Positions 23,383 to 30,413 of a stretch of 34,616 nt of DNA are shown in pieces. Every line of letters starts with the position of its first letter. Position 1 is the stretch's first letter. Under the pieces are notes generated by a model. The model ran no database searches and was not told the DNA's origin. It saw only the letters and a program-made list of their open reading frames with translations. The DNA is from an uncultured Clostridia bacterium (GTDB lineage Bacteria > Bacillota > Clostridia > Lachnospirales > Anaerotignaceae). The position numbers and the translations under genes are program-made. The stretch covers positions 1 through 34,616 of the forward strand of contig CAJTZO010000027.1 in NCBI GenBank assembly GCA_910583755.1, written 5' to 3'.

Positions 23383-23634
23383 TTACTGATTTTTTAAATA
23401 ACTCTCTAAAGCTTGTGCTAATTGGTCTGGACAGCTTGAAACTCTAGGACCACAAGTAACACCTCTTAATCTTTTGGCTACTTCTTCTGCGGGCATACCT
23501 TCTACTAATTTCGCCAATCCCTTGTGATTACCATCACAACCACTGTTAAATTTTAAATTATAAACTTTTCCTTCTTCTAAATCAAAATCAATTTTTGCAG
23601 CACAAATTCCTTTGGTATCATACGTAATATGCAT
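23383..23634 (-). CDS. TSCPD domain protein (TIGR03905 family)
   Basis: An 83-residue protein matching the short TSCPD family, related to the C-terminal zinc-binding domain of adenosylcobalamin-type ribonucleotide reductases. The conserved cysteines appear in NSGCDGNHKG, GVTCGPRVSSCPDQLA. N-terminal strands (MHITYDTKGICAAKIDFDLE) complete the domain. Family function is not established; zinc binding is likely. GAGGAGG precedes the ATG. It is first in a two-gene unit with the small membrane protein. Confidence 0.92.
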   Translation of the reverse strand: MHITYDTKGICAAKIDFDLEEGKVYNLKFNSGCDGNHKGLAKLVEGMPAEEVAKRLRGVTCGPRVSSCPDQLAQALESYLKNQ

Positions 23635-23750
23635 TTTGTTTTCCTCCTCTAATTTTATTTTTCTTAAATAACAATATCATTTTCATCTTTCTACTTCTTA
23701 AAGAAAGATAGTATTATATTGGTATGTCCATAATGGTTCTCTATTGTTTA

Positions 23751-23779
23751 ATCATAACATTTATTATATCTAAAATCAA
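23751..23779 (-). promoter_or_regulatory. Candidate promoter of the TSCPD gene
   Basis: TTGATT (23774-23779), 17-base spacer, TATGAT (23751-23756) on the minus strand, about 115 bases before the start codon. It lies close to the left flank of repeat copy D. Confidence 0.4.
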
Positions 23780-23808
23780 CCTATGTTAAATAAAAAATGT
23801 TTTCCTCC

Positions 23809-24039
23809 CCCTAAAGGAGTGGGCTAACTTGTCAAAAACCTTGAGGGTTAGCCCTCAAACTCCTCAAAAAACTTTAATGCGAAACTAACGTTTCACTAAA
23901 AAGATTGATTTGATAAGGAAAAACGCTAGTTTTTCCAAGAAAGTTTTTTGTCCAACTTTTTTTAAAAAAGTTGGTGGGTGTGGGTGAAACCCACAAAAAA
24001 AGACTTTATTGACAGGCTATCCCATCCCTAAAGGAGTGG
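23809..24039 (+). mobile_element. Modular palindrome element, copy D (most complete), with 14-bp flanking direct repeats
   Basis: The body spans 23823-24025. Modules in order: AACTTGTCAA end (23826-23835); TTGAGGGTTAGCCCTCAA (23841-23858); GCGAAACTAACGTTTCAC (23879-23896); GGAAAAACGCTAGTTTTTCC (23917-23936); a CCAACTTTTTT/AAAAAAGTTGG stem (23952-23974); a GTGGGT/ACCCAC hairpin (23974-23994); TTGACAGGCT end (24009-24018). CCCTAAAGGAGTGG occurs exactly at 23809-23822 and 24026-24039, consistent with a target duplication. No reading frame of note. It fills most of the gap between znuB and the TSCPD gene. Confidence 0.85.
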
Positions 24040-24082
24040 TTTTTTTATAACTTATAAATTATTTTTGACAAGCGAAAGGTTT

Positions 24083-24916
24083 TTAATGTCTTAACCGTTT
24101 TAAAAGTGTCACAAAAAAGACAGCGGCTGCCACCAAAACGATAGAAGCACCAGCAGATGTTCCCCATTCATAAGAAATAACCAAACCCACCACAGAGGAA
24201 AATAAACCAATTACTGTTGTCATACAATGATATGTTTTTGCATTTTCTGAAATATTTCTTGCAGCAGCAGCCGGCAGTATCAAAAGAGAATTAATTGTCA
24301 AAATACCCAGCCAACGTATCGAAACCATTACTGTTACTGCCACCAATATCACAAACACATTTTCTGTAAAAGCAGCATTTACACCCCTACTAACTGCAAA
24401 AGAAGGATTAATACTGACTAGCAATAAATCATTATATAACAGTATCCAAACAATATAGCAAACCAAAAGCGTTATAACAATCAAAGCTAAATCTTTTGGT
24501 GTAATGGTCAAAATATCTCCAATTAAGTAATAAGAATATTTTGCAAAGCCACCACTTTGGGACAAGATTACAATTCCTAATGCCATCGCTGTTGAAGAAA
24601 ATACACTAATAATACTGTCAGAAGAAAGCATATCTGCCCCCTTTACCTTTGTAATGGCAATGCTTAATAAAATACCAAAAACAATCATACAAAGCAATGG
24701 TTCTTTTAAGCCCAATAGCGTTCCAATTCCAATACCCGTTAAAGCACTATGTCCCAATGCATCTGAAAAAAAAGCCATATTATTATTGACAGCCATTGTT
24801 CCTAACAATGCAAACAGCGGCGCCAATAGCAGCACTGCTAAAAATGCGTTTTTCATAAAATCGTATTGCAAAAATGAAAAAGGGAGTTTTTCTATGATTT
24901 CATATATTAGTTCCAT
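24083..24916 (-). CDS. znuB: Metal ABC transporter permease, ZnuB-like
   Basis: A 277-residue membrane permease of the ABC-3 family, with about eight hydrophobic segments. Family marks are NNMAFFSDALGHSALTGIGIGTLLG near residues 45-70, GADMLSSDSIISVFSSTAMALGI, and SIRWLGILTINSLLILPAAAARN near the C-terminus. It would form the channel for zinc or manganese import. The start at 24916 follows GGGAGG by seven bases; an upstream TTG contains that site. It overlaps znuC by 10 bases. Repeat copy D lies just downstream. Confidence 0.92.
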   Translation of the reverse strand: MELIYEIIEKLPFSFLQYDFMKNAFLAVLLLAPLFALLGTMAVNNNMAFFSDALGHSALTGIGIGTLLGLKEPLLCMIVFGILLSIAITKVKGADMLSSDSIISVFSSTAMALGIVILSQSGGFAKYSYYLIGDILTITPKDLALIVITLLVCYIVWILLYNDLLLVSINPSFAVSRGVNAAFTENVFVILVAVTVMVSIRWLGILTINSLLILPAAAARNISENAKTYHCMTTVIGLFSSVVGLVISYEWGTSAGASIVLVAAAVFFVTLLKRLRH

Positions 24917-25656
24917 GTTTTTTCCTCCCAATATCCAAATGTTTCCTGAAACGCTTTTGTTTGAAATACATCTTCTGCATCTCCCTGTTCTGTTACTGTT
25001 TTATCCAATAATACAACCTTATCCGCATACCTTCTGATTAAAGCTAAATCATGTGATACAAGTAAAACTGCAATATGATAGGTATTCCTTAAAAAGGTGA
25101 CTTTTTTATAAAATAAATCCAACCCCGTTGCATCTACACCTGAAACTGGTTCATCTAATATTAATAAATCTGGCATGGGTTCTATTGCCATTGTCAGTAA
25201 AACCCTTTGCAGTTCTCCGCCAGAGAGTGCACCTAATTTTCTATCTAAAACGTGCGCACAATTTATTTCCTCTAATCTTTTTTTTAATTCTTGTTTTTGT
25301 TGTTTTGCATAACCTGACCATACAGGTCTTTTTATTTTTGTTGCCATCATAAAATCTGCCACACTCACAGGCATACTTTTATCAAAAAGAAGCTGTTGCG
25401 GAACATAACCTATTGTTGGATGTTTCATCTCTTTTCCATCATGTTTTTCATAATAAATTTTTCCAGTATAGTTTCTTTCTCCCAAAATTGCTTTTAATAA
25501 TGTGGTTTTTCCTGCACCATTTCTGCCAATCAGAGCAGTCAACTGCCCACAATGAAATTCAATGTTTACATTATCTAGCAAAATATCCTTTCCACTTTTG
25601 ACAGAAACATTTTCCAACTCTACTCGGCAAAGTCCACAACGATTATGAATGCTCAT
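24907..25656 (-). CDS. znuC: Metal ABC transporter ATP-binding protein, ZnuC-like
   Basis: A 249-residue ABC ATPase. Walker A is GRNGAGKT (44-51), the Q-loop is VPQQ, the signature LSGGELQRV, Walker B LLILDEP, and the switch His is in LLVSHDLALIRRYAD. A CGLC motif at residues 7-10 precedes the fold, as in related clostridial transporters, and might sense or bind metal. It overlaps znuA by 14 bases and znuB by 10, so the three are translationally coupled and form one importer. Confidence 0.95.
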   Translation of the reverse strand: MSIHNRCGLCRVELENVSVKSGKDILLDNVNIEFHCGQLTALIGRNGAGKTTLLKAILGERNYTGKIYYEKHDGKEMKHPTIGYVPQQLLFDKSMPVSVADFMMATKIKRPVWSGYAKQQKQELKKRLEEINCAHVLDRKLGALSGGELQRVLLTMAIEPMPDLLILDEPVSGVDATGLDLFYKKVTFLRNTYHIAVLLVSHDLALIRRYADKVVLLDKTVTEQGDAEDVFQTKAFQETFGYWEEKTWN

Positions 25657-26530
25657 TTTCCATAGCCTCCTGTATTACCATTCTATTTTGCTGCATTGCC
25701 TTGAAATAAGCTTCTTTTTCCATCTCCCCTGATGTAATGGGATTTAAAACATAAACTTTTGCACCTACTTCTTTCGCAAGCAGTTCTGCATATTTTTTCC
25801 CTTCATCTTCTGCTGTAAAAAATAAGGTGACATTCTGTTGCTTTGCATGGTCTATGATTTCTGCCAATTCCTTTGCAGAAGGAGTTTGTTCTTCTTCCAC
25901 TAAAATTTCTTCACTAATGGTAAAACCATATTCTTTTGCAATATAATCAAATCCCTCATGAAATACAACTACCTTTTGCTTTCTTTTCTTTTGTTGTTTT
26001 TGAAAATCTTGTATTTGCTGACGAAACAAATCCAAGTTTTGCTGATACTGTTGTGCATGAGCACTATCCTTTTCCGACAAAGCAGCACAAATATTTTCTG
26101 CCTGTTTTAGTGCATTTTCAGAAAATAACCAGATATGTCCATTATTTTCTTCTTCGTGGTCATGGTCATGGTGATGATGCTTTTGTGAGGGTAATAATTC
26201 TATGCCAACAGAAGTATCTACAATTGGTAAGTTCTGATATTGTCTTTTTACACCTTCTAAAAAAGATTCCATTCCTGCACCATTGACAAGAAGTAAATCT
26301 GCTCGTTCCAATGCTTTTCTATCTTTTGTAGTAAGCTGGTAATCATGAAGGCAACCTGTTTGTGGTTGTGCCATATTTTTTAGGCTAACATTTTCCACTC
26401 CATCTGTAATATTTTTTGCTAAAATATAAATAGGGTAAAAAGAAGCGACAACAGTAAGTGTTTGTTCTGTTGTTTTTTGTGGCATACAGCCTGATAGCAA
26501 AAATAAAATACAAAATAATAATTTCCTCAT
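25643..26530 (-). CDS. znuA: Zinc/manganese ABC transporter substrate-binding lipoprotein, ZnuA-like
   Basis: A 295-residue lipoprotein of the cluster 9 metal-binding family. The signal MRKLLFCILFLLSGC has lipobox LSGC with Cys15. Likely metal ligands are His62 (GCLHDY), His132 (GHIW) and His191 (VVFHEGFDY). A His-rich loop (HHHHDHDH, residues 118-125) favours zinc. The start at 26530 follows GGAGG; an ATG at 26548 is also in frame but has that site inside it. First gene of znuACB. Its promoter shares a -35 palindrome with mpg. Confidence 0.93.
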   Translation of the reverse strand: MRKLLFCILFLLSGCMPQKTTEQTLTVVASFYPIYILAKNITDGVENVSLKNMAQPQTGCLHDYQLTTKDRKALERADLLLVNGAGMESFLEGVKRQYQNLPIVDTSVGIELLPSQKHHHHDHDHEEENNGHIWLFSENALKQAENICAALSEKDSAHAQQYQQNLDLFRQQIQDFQKQQKKRKQKVVVFHEGFDYIAKEYGFTISEEILVEEEQTPSAKELAEIIDHAKQQNVTLFFTAEDEGKKYAELLAKEVGAKVYVLNPITSGEMEKEAYFKAMQQNRMVIQEAMENEHS

Positions 26531-26571
26531 AAGTCCTCCATAAAACATCTTGTGTTTTAAATTTGCGTTTT

Positions 26572-26622
26572 ATTTTATACTTTCCCCCTTTTATTGTCAA
26601 TAATATTATGATACAATATCTT
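26572..26622. promoter_or_regulatory. Overlapping divergent promoters of znuA and mpg
   Basis: Minus strand: TTGACA (26595-26600), 17 bases, TAAAAT (26572-26577) toward znuA. Plus strand: TTGTCA (26594-26599), 17 bases, TATCTT (26617-26622) toward mpg. Both -35 boxes lie in the single palindrome TTATTGTCAATAA (26591-26603). Polymerase can use only one at a time, and a repressor bound there would affect both. It does not match the Bacillus Zur consensus I know. Confidence 0.6.
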
Positions 26623-26644
26623 AACACTAGGAAAGGAGACTGCC

Positions 26645-27301
26645 TTGAAAAAGTTAACAGAAGAATTTTATAAAAGGGATACTATCCTTGTTGCAAAAGA
26701 ATTAATCGGAAAATATCTTTGTCATGTTGTAAATGGAGAACAACTGATTGGTCGTATTATCGAAACAGAAGCTTATACTGGTGTAGAAGATAAAGCTTGT
26801 CATGCTTATGGGGGACGTCGTACCAGCCGTACAGAAGCACTTTACTTACCTGCTGGACATGCCTATGTTTTTTTAATCTATGGTATGTATGATTGTATGA
26901 ACATAGTAACAGAAGAAGAAGGAACGCCTTGTGCTGTATTATTGAGGGCATGTGAGCCAATTTCTCCTTTAGAAACACTTTCTCAATTAAGGTATGGAAA
27001 GCCCTATCAAGAACTTACTTCTTATCAAAAAAAGAATTTTGCAAATGGACCGGGAAAACTAGCAAAAGCATTTGCAATTACCAAAAAGCAAAATAAAACG
27101 AGCTTATTACAAGATAATTTTTTTATTTTTGAAAAAGAAAACGAGATACCCCCTACCATAGAGGTGACTCCTCGTATCAACATTGATTATGCAGAAGAAT
27201 ATGCTTCAAAACCTTTTCGCTTTCTTGATGCTCTTTTAAAAGAAAATTTGGCAAAGAACTCTTATTCAAGTTCATCAAATAAAAACAAAAATTCTAAGTA
27301 A
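26645..27301 (+). CDS. mpg: 3-methyladenine DNA glycosylase (AAG family)
   Basis: A 218-residue base-excision repair enzyme that removes alkylated purines. Family marks are RIIETEAYTGVEDKACHAYGG (ETEAY holds the catalytic Glu, residues 40-44), LPAGHAYVFLIYGMYDCMNIV and FANGPGKLAKAFAI. Start codon is TTG with GAAAGGAG before it. The last 20 residues (SYSSSSNKNKNSK) are a low-complexity tail. Cotranscribed with the split-barrel gene 28 bases downstream. It diverges from znuA. Confidence 0.96.
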   Translation: MKKLTEEFYKRDTILVAKELIGKYLCHVVNGEQLIGRIIETEAYTGVEDKACHAYGGRRTSRTEALYLPAGHAYVFLIYGMYDCMNIVTEEEGTPCAVLLRACEPISPLETLSQLRYGKPYQELTSYQKKNFANGPGKLAKAFAITKKQNKTSLLQDNFFIFEKENEIPPTIEVTPRINIDYAEEYASKPFRFLDALLKENLAKNSYSSSSNKNKNSK

Positions 27302-27329
27302 ATCATAATATTATATAGGAGGTTTCTTT

Positions 27330-27815
27330 ATGTTTAGAGAAATGCGTCGTAAAAATCAAATTTTATCCCAAGAAGAAAGTATTGCAATACTACAAAAAGG
27401 AACATCTGGTACACTTGCTGTTTTGGGCGATGATGATTACCCTTATGCTGTTCCCCTTAGTTATGTTTACCATGATAACAAAATTTATTTTCATGGTGCA
27501 AAAACAGGACACAAAATAGATGCCATACAAAAACATAATAAAGTATCTTTTTGTGTAATTGACCAAGATGATATTATTTCAGAAGAATTTACTACTTATT
27601 TTAAAAGTGTTGTTGCTTTTGGAACAGCTCGTATCCTAGAAGATGATGCGGAAAAAAGAAGCGCTATGGAAAAATTAACTGCAAGATATTCTCCAGACCA
27701 AGCACAAGAAAAACGTTCTGAAGAAATCAACAAACAGTTTTCTGCACTTGGTATGATAGAATTGACCATTGAGCATATGACAGGAAAGCAAGCATTAGAA
27801 CTTTCCAAAAAATAA
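27330..27815 (+). CDS. Pyridoxamine 5'-phosphate oxidase family / NimA-like flavin split-barrel protein
   Basis: A 161-residue protein with the FMN-binding split-barrel fold. The start MFREMRRKNQILSQEES, the block GTSGTLAVLGDDDYPYAVPLSYVYHDNKIYFHGAKTGHK and VSFCVIDQDDII ... YFKSVVAFGTARIL are typical of the Nim-related group, some of which reduce nitroimidazoles, though the physiological role is usually unknown. AGGAGG precedes the ATG. It follows mpg in a two-gene unit that ends at the hairpin at 27849-27881. Confidence 0.9.
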   Translation: MFREMRRKNQILSQEESIAILQKGTSGTLAVLGDDDYPYAVPLSYVYHDNKIYFHGAKTGHKIDAIQKHNKVSFCVIDQDDIISEEFTTYFKSVVAFGTARILEDDAEKRSAMEKLTARYSPDQAQEKRSEEINKQFSALGMIELTIEHMTGKQALELSKK

Positions 27816-27848
27816 GGCTTTAAAAAAACTTCTTCCTAGTTGCAAACG

Positions 27849-27881
27849 GAAAGACCTTGAAAATTCATTTCAAGGTCTTTC
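27849..27881. terminator. Terminator between the split-barrel gene and glmS
   Basis: GAAAGACCTTGAAA (27849-27862) pairs perfectly with TTTCAAGGTCTTTC (27868-27881), followed on the plus strand by TCTGTTTTT. The gene ends 34 bases before. It could also stop convergent glmS transcription. Confidence 0.7.
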
Positions 27882-27997
27882 TCTGTTTTTAAAAGTTTTT
27901 CCAATTGTTTTCTGTTATCATTCAACGATAACTCTTGTTCTACCTCTGTCAAACATCATCAAAGTTCTTTCGTTTCCTTTCTTTCAAAAAAGGAAGT

Positions 27998-29815
27998 TTA
28001 TTCCACTGTAACAGATTTTGCTAAATTTCTTGGTTTGTCTACATCGCAACCTCTTTGTACAGCAACATAATATGCAAATAACTGCATTGGTACAAGTGTT
28101 GCAGATGCTGTAAATAATTCATTTGTTTTTGGAATATAAAATACTTCATCTGCTACTTTTTCAATACTCTCACTGCCTTCCACTGCAATCGCAATTACAT
28201 TTGCACCTCTTGCTTTTACTTCCTTGATATTGCTGATTAACTTTTCAAACAAATTTTGCTGTGTAGCAATCGCAATCACAAGTGTTCCTTCTTCTACTAA
28301 AGATATGGTGCCATGTTTTAATTCTCCTGCTGCATAAGCTTCACTATGGATATAAGAAATTTCCTTTAATTTTAAAGAACCTTCTAAAGCAGCCGCATAA
28401 TCAATTCCTCTACCAATAATGAAAACATCTTTTGCTTGTGCATATTGTTCTGCAAGTGTTTGCATTCTTTTTTCTACTTTTAACAATTTTTCCACATCAT
28501 CTGGTACTTTTTTTAGTTTCTCAAGATACTCTGTCATCTCTTGCGTTGGAATTAATTCTTTTGCAGAACCAAAATATAATGCTAATAAATACATTACAGA
28601 CAACTGTGTACTATATCCTTTTGTTGTTGCAACTGCAATTTCAGGACCAGCCCAAGTATAAATAACATCATCACTTTCCCTTGCAATCGAACTTCCCACT
28701 ACATTGACAATAGAAAGCACTCTTACCCCATGTTTTTTTGCTTCACGAAGTGCCGCCAAAGTGTCAGCAGTTTCGCCAGATTGACTAACAATAATACATA
28801 AATCATCCTTTTGTAAAATTGGCTGACGATAACGAAATTCGGAAGCTAAATCTACTTCCACCGGGATTCTTGCCAATTTTTCAATAACATATTTTCCCAC
28901 AATAGAGGAGTGCCAAGCACTACCACAAGCTACAATGTGTATTCTGTTAATTTTTTTGACTTGTTCTGCCGTCAATTCCATTTGGTCTAACTGAATTGTA
29001 TTTTCCTTAATTCTTGGGAAAATTGTTTTTCTTAAGCTTTCTGGTTGTTCCATGATTTCTTTCATCATAAAGTAGTCATATCCATCTTTTTCCGCTGCTG
29101 AAACATCCCAGTCCACATGAAAAATATCTTTTTTTATTTCTTTTTTCTTTAAGTCAAAAATTTGTATCCTATCTTTTTTTAGTAAAACAATTTCATTGTC
29201 CTCTAATAAATAATAATCTCTGGTATATTCCAACAATGCTGGAATATCAGAAGCAATATAATTTTCATTTTTGCCCAATCCAACTAACAAAGGGCTATCT
29301 TTTCGAACAGCAACAATTTCATCAGGACGTTCTTCACAAAGAACTCCTAAAGCATAAGCACCTCTCATCTTATCAATTACTTTTATCATAGTATCTACCA
29401 AATCACCCTGATAATAGTAGTCAAAAAGCTGAGCTACAATTTCTGTATCAGTTTCAGAGACAAAATTTCTACCCTGTTGTTGCAAAAATTCTTTTAATTC
29501 CATATAGTTTTCAATAATCCCATTGTGCACTACAGAAATTCTACCATTTTCGCTGCTATGAGGATGGCTATTTACATCACTAGGAGCACCATGAGTTGCC
29601 CATCTGGTATGACCAATTCCTACCTGTCCCTGTATATTTTGTTTGATTTTTTGTTTTAAATCTGCTAATCTTCCTTTTGTTTTTACTGTAAAAATACCAT
29701 CTTGCTGCACCGCAATCCCAGCAGAGTCATAGCCTCTATATTCCAACTTTTCAAGCCCTTGTAACAATACTGGTGCTGCTTGTTCTGTTCCAACATATCC
29801 TACGATACCACACAT
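27998..29815 (-). CDS. glmS: Glutamine--fructose-6-phosphate aminotransferase (isomerising)
   Basis: A 605-residue enzyme making glucosamine-6-phosphate, the first step to UDP-GlcNAc for the cell wall. The N-terminal glutaminase domain starts MCGIVGYVG, where Cys2 becomes the nucleophile, with GHTRWATHG and DTEIV following. Two SIS domains (about residues 280-600: CGSAWHSSIVGKYV, SQSGETADTLAALREAKKHG, KGYSTQ) bind the sugar phosphate, and the C-terminus PRNLAKSVTVE is canonical. GGAGG precedes the ATG. Its mRNA carries the glmS ribozyme. Single-gene unit. Confidence 0.99.
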   Translation of the reverse strand: MCGIVGYVGTEQAAPVLLQGLEKLEYRGYDSAGIAVQQDGIFTVKTKGRLADLKQKIKQNIQGQVGIGHTRWATHGAPSDVNSHPHSSENGRISVVHNGIIENYMELKEFLQQQGRNFVSETDTEIVAQLFDYYYQGDLVDTMIKVIDKMRGAYALGVLCEERPDEIVAVRKDSPLLVGLGKNENYIASDIPALLEYTRDYYLLEDNEIVLLKKDRIQIFDLKKKEIKKDIFHVDWDVSAAEKDGYDYFMMKEIMEQPESLRKTIFPRIKENTIQLDQMELTAEQVKKINRIHIVACGSAWHSSIVGKYVIEKLARIPVEVDLASEFRYRQPILQKDDLCIIVSQSGETADTLAALREAKKHGVRVLSIVNVVGSSIARESDDVIYTWAGPEIAVATTKGYSTQLSVMYLLALYFGSAKELIPTQEMTEYLEKLKKVPDDVEKLLKVEKRMQTLAEQYAQAKDVFIIGRGIDYAAALEGSLKLKEISYIHSEAYAAGELKHGTISLVEEGTLVIAIATQQNLFEKLISNIKEVKARGANVIAIAVEGSESIEKVADEVFYIPKTNELFTASATLVPMQLFAYYVAVQRGCDVDKPRNLAKSVTVE

Positions 29816-29859
29816 AAATTCATTCCTCCAGTTTTTTTATTTGTACGTTGTTTTCTTTT

Positions 29860-29988
29860 TGTGTAAAAAGTTTCCTTTTCATTTTGTAGAAAACCTGCGA
29901 CCCTGTACAAATGGGCGAGAAGTATCCGCCGAATGTTTCGATACCCTTCTACCTCGTCAACTACCCTACATTAGTTCTGGCGCTTTTG
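29860..29988 (-). ncRNA. glmS ribozyme-riboswitch
   Basis: The minus-strand leader contains the hallmark blocks AGCGCCAGAACT, GTTGACGAGGTAGAAGGGTA, TCGAAACATTCGGCGGATAC and CTTCTCGCCC in order, then GGGTCGCAGGTTTTCTACAA. Self-cleavage is expected between 29984 and 29983, just before GCGCC. Glucosamine-6-phosphate acts as cofactor and leads to mRNA decay, which is feedback control of glmS. The 3' boundary is approximate. Confidence 0.95.
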
Positions 29989-30053
29989 TATTTTTCTCCT
30001 TTTTTAGTTAACACTTGTAGGTGGTGTATAGTAAAAATACTATTGTTCGCAAT

Positions 30054-30082
30054 ATTGTAACACATTTTATCTTTTTCGTAAA
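30054..30082 (-). promoter_or_regulatory. glmS promoter
   Basis: TTTACG (30077-30082), 17-base spacer, TACAAT (30054-30059) on the minus strand. It would start transcription about 60 bases before the ribozyme cleavage site. A second weaker pair (TTGCGA, 16 bases, TATACA) lies just downstream. Confidence 0.6.
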
Positions 30083-30086
30083 GAAA

Positions 30087-30279
30087 AATTATATACTATA
30101 ATTCCAGCTTATCAAAAAACCTTGAAGGCTAGCCCTCAAACTCCTTAAGGTTCTTTAAGGAAAAACGTTAGTTTTTCCATGAAAGTTTTTTGTCCAACTT
30201 TTTTTTAAAAAAGTTGGTAGGTGTGGGTGAAACCCACAAAAAAAGACTTTATCAACAGGCTGAATTATATATTATAATT
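30087..30279 (+). mobile_element. Modular palindrome element, copy E, with 17-bp flanking direct repeats
   Basis: The body spans 30104-30262, same orientation as copy D. Modules: AGCTTATCAA (30106-30115); TTGAAGGCTAGCCCTCAA (30122-30139); GGAAAAACGTTAGTTTTTCC (30159-30178); CCAACTTT/AAAGTTGG stem (30194-30217); GTGGGT/ACCCAC hairpin (to 30237); TCAACAGGCT (30252-30261). The CGAAAC/GTTTCG palindrome present in D is absent. AATTATATACTATAATT (30087-30103) and AATTATATATTATAATT (30263-30279) flank it, 16 of 17 identical. It lies between divergent glmS and lon. Confidence 0.85.
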
Positions 30280-30334
30280 ATATTCACTATAAAAGTTATC
30301 CTATTCCATCCAGCAACGATATTTGAGAATAAAA

Positions 30335-30363
30335 TTGACCATATTCTTATTTTTCGTTATAAT
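30335..30363 (+). promoter_or_regulatory. lon promoter
   Basis: TTGACC (30335-30340), 17-base spacer, TATAAT (30358-30363), about 50 bases before the lon start. No CtsR- or CIRCE-type operator was recognised. Confidence 0.8.
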
Positions 30364-30413
30364 CTATGATAGAGCTAGGCTAAAAAGAGAAATAGCAAAG
30401 GAGTATTAACAAC

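Noticed and set aside
24064..24074. TTGACAAGCGA after copy D as an extra element terminus
   Set aside because: No other module lies near it and the match is too short.
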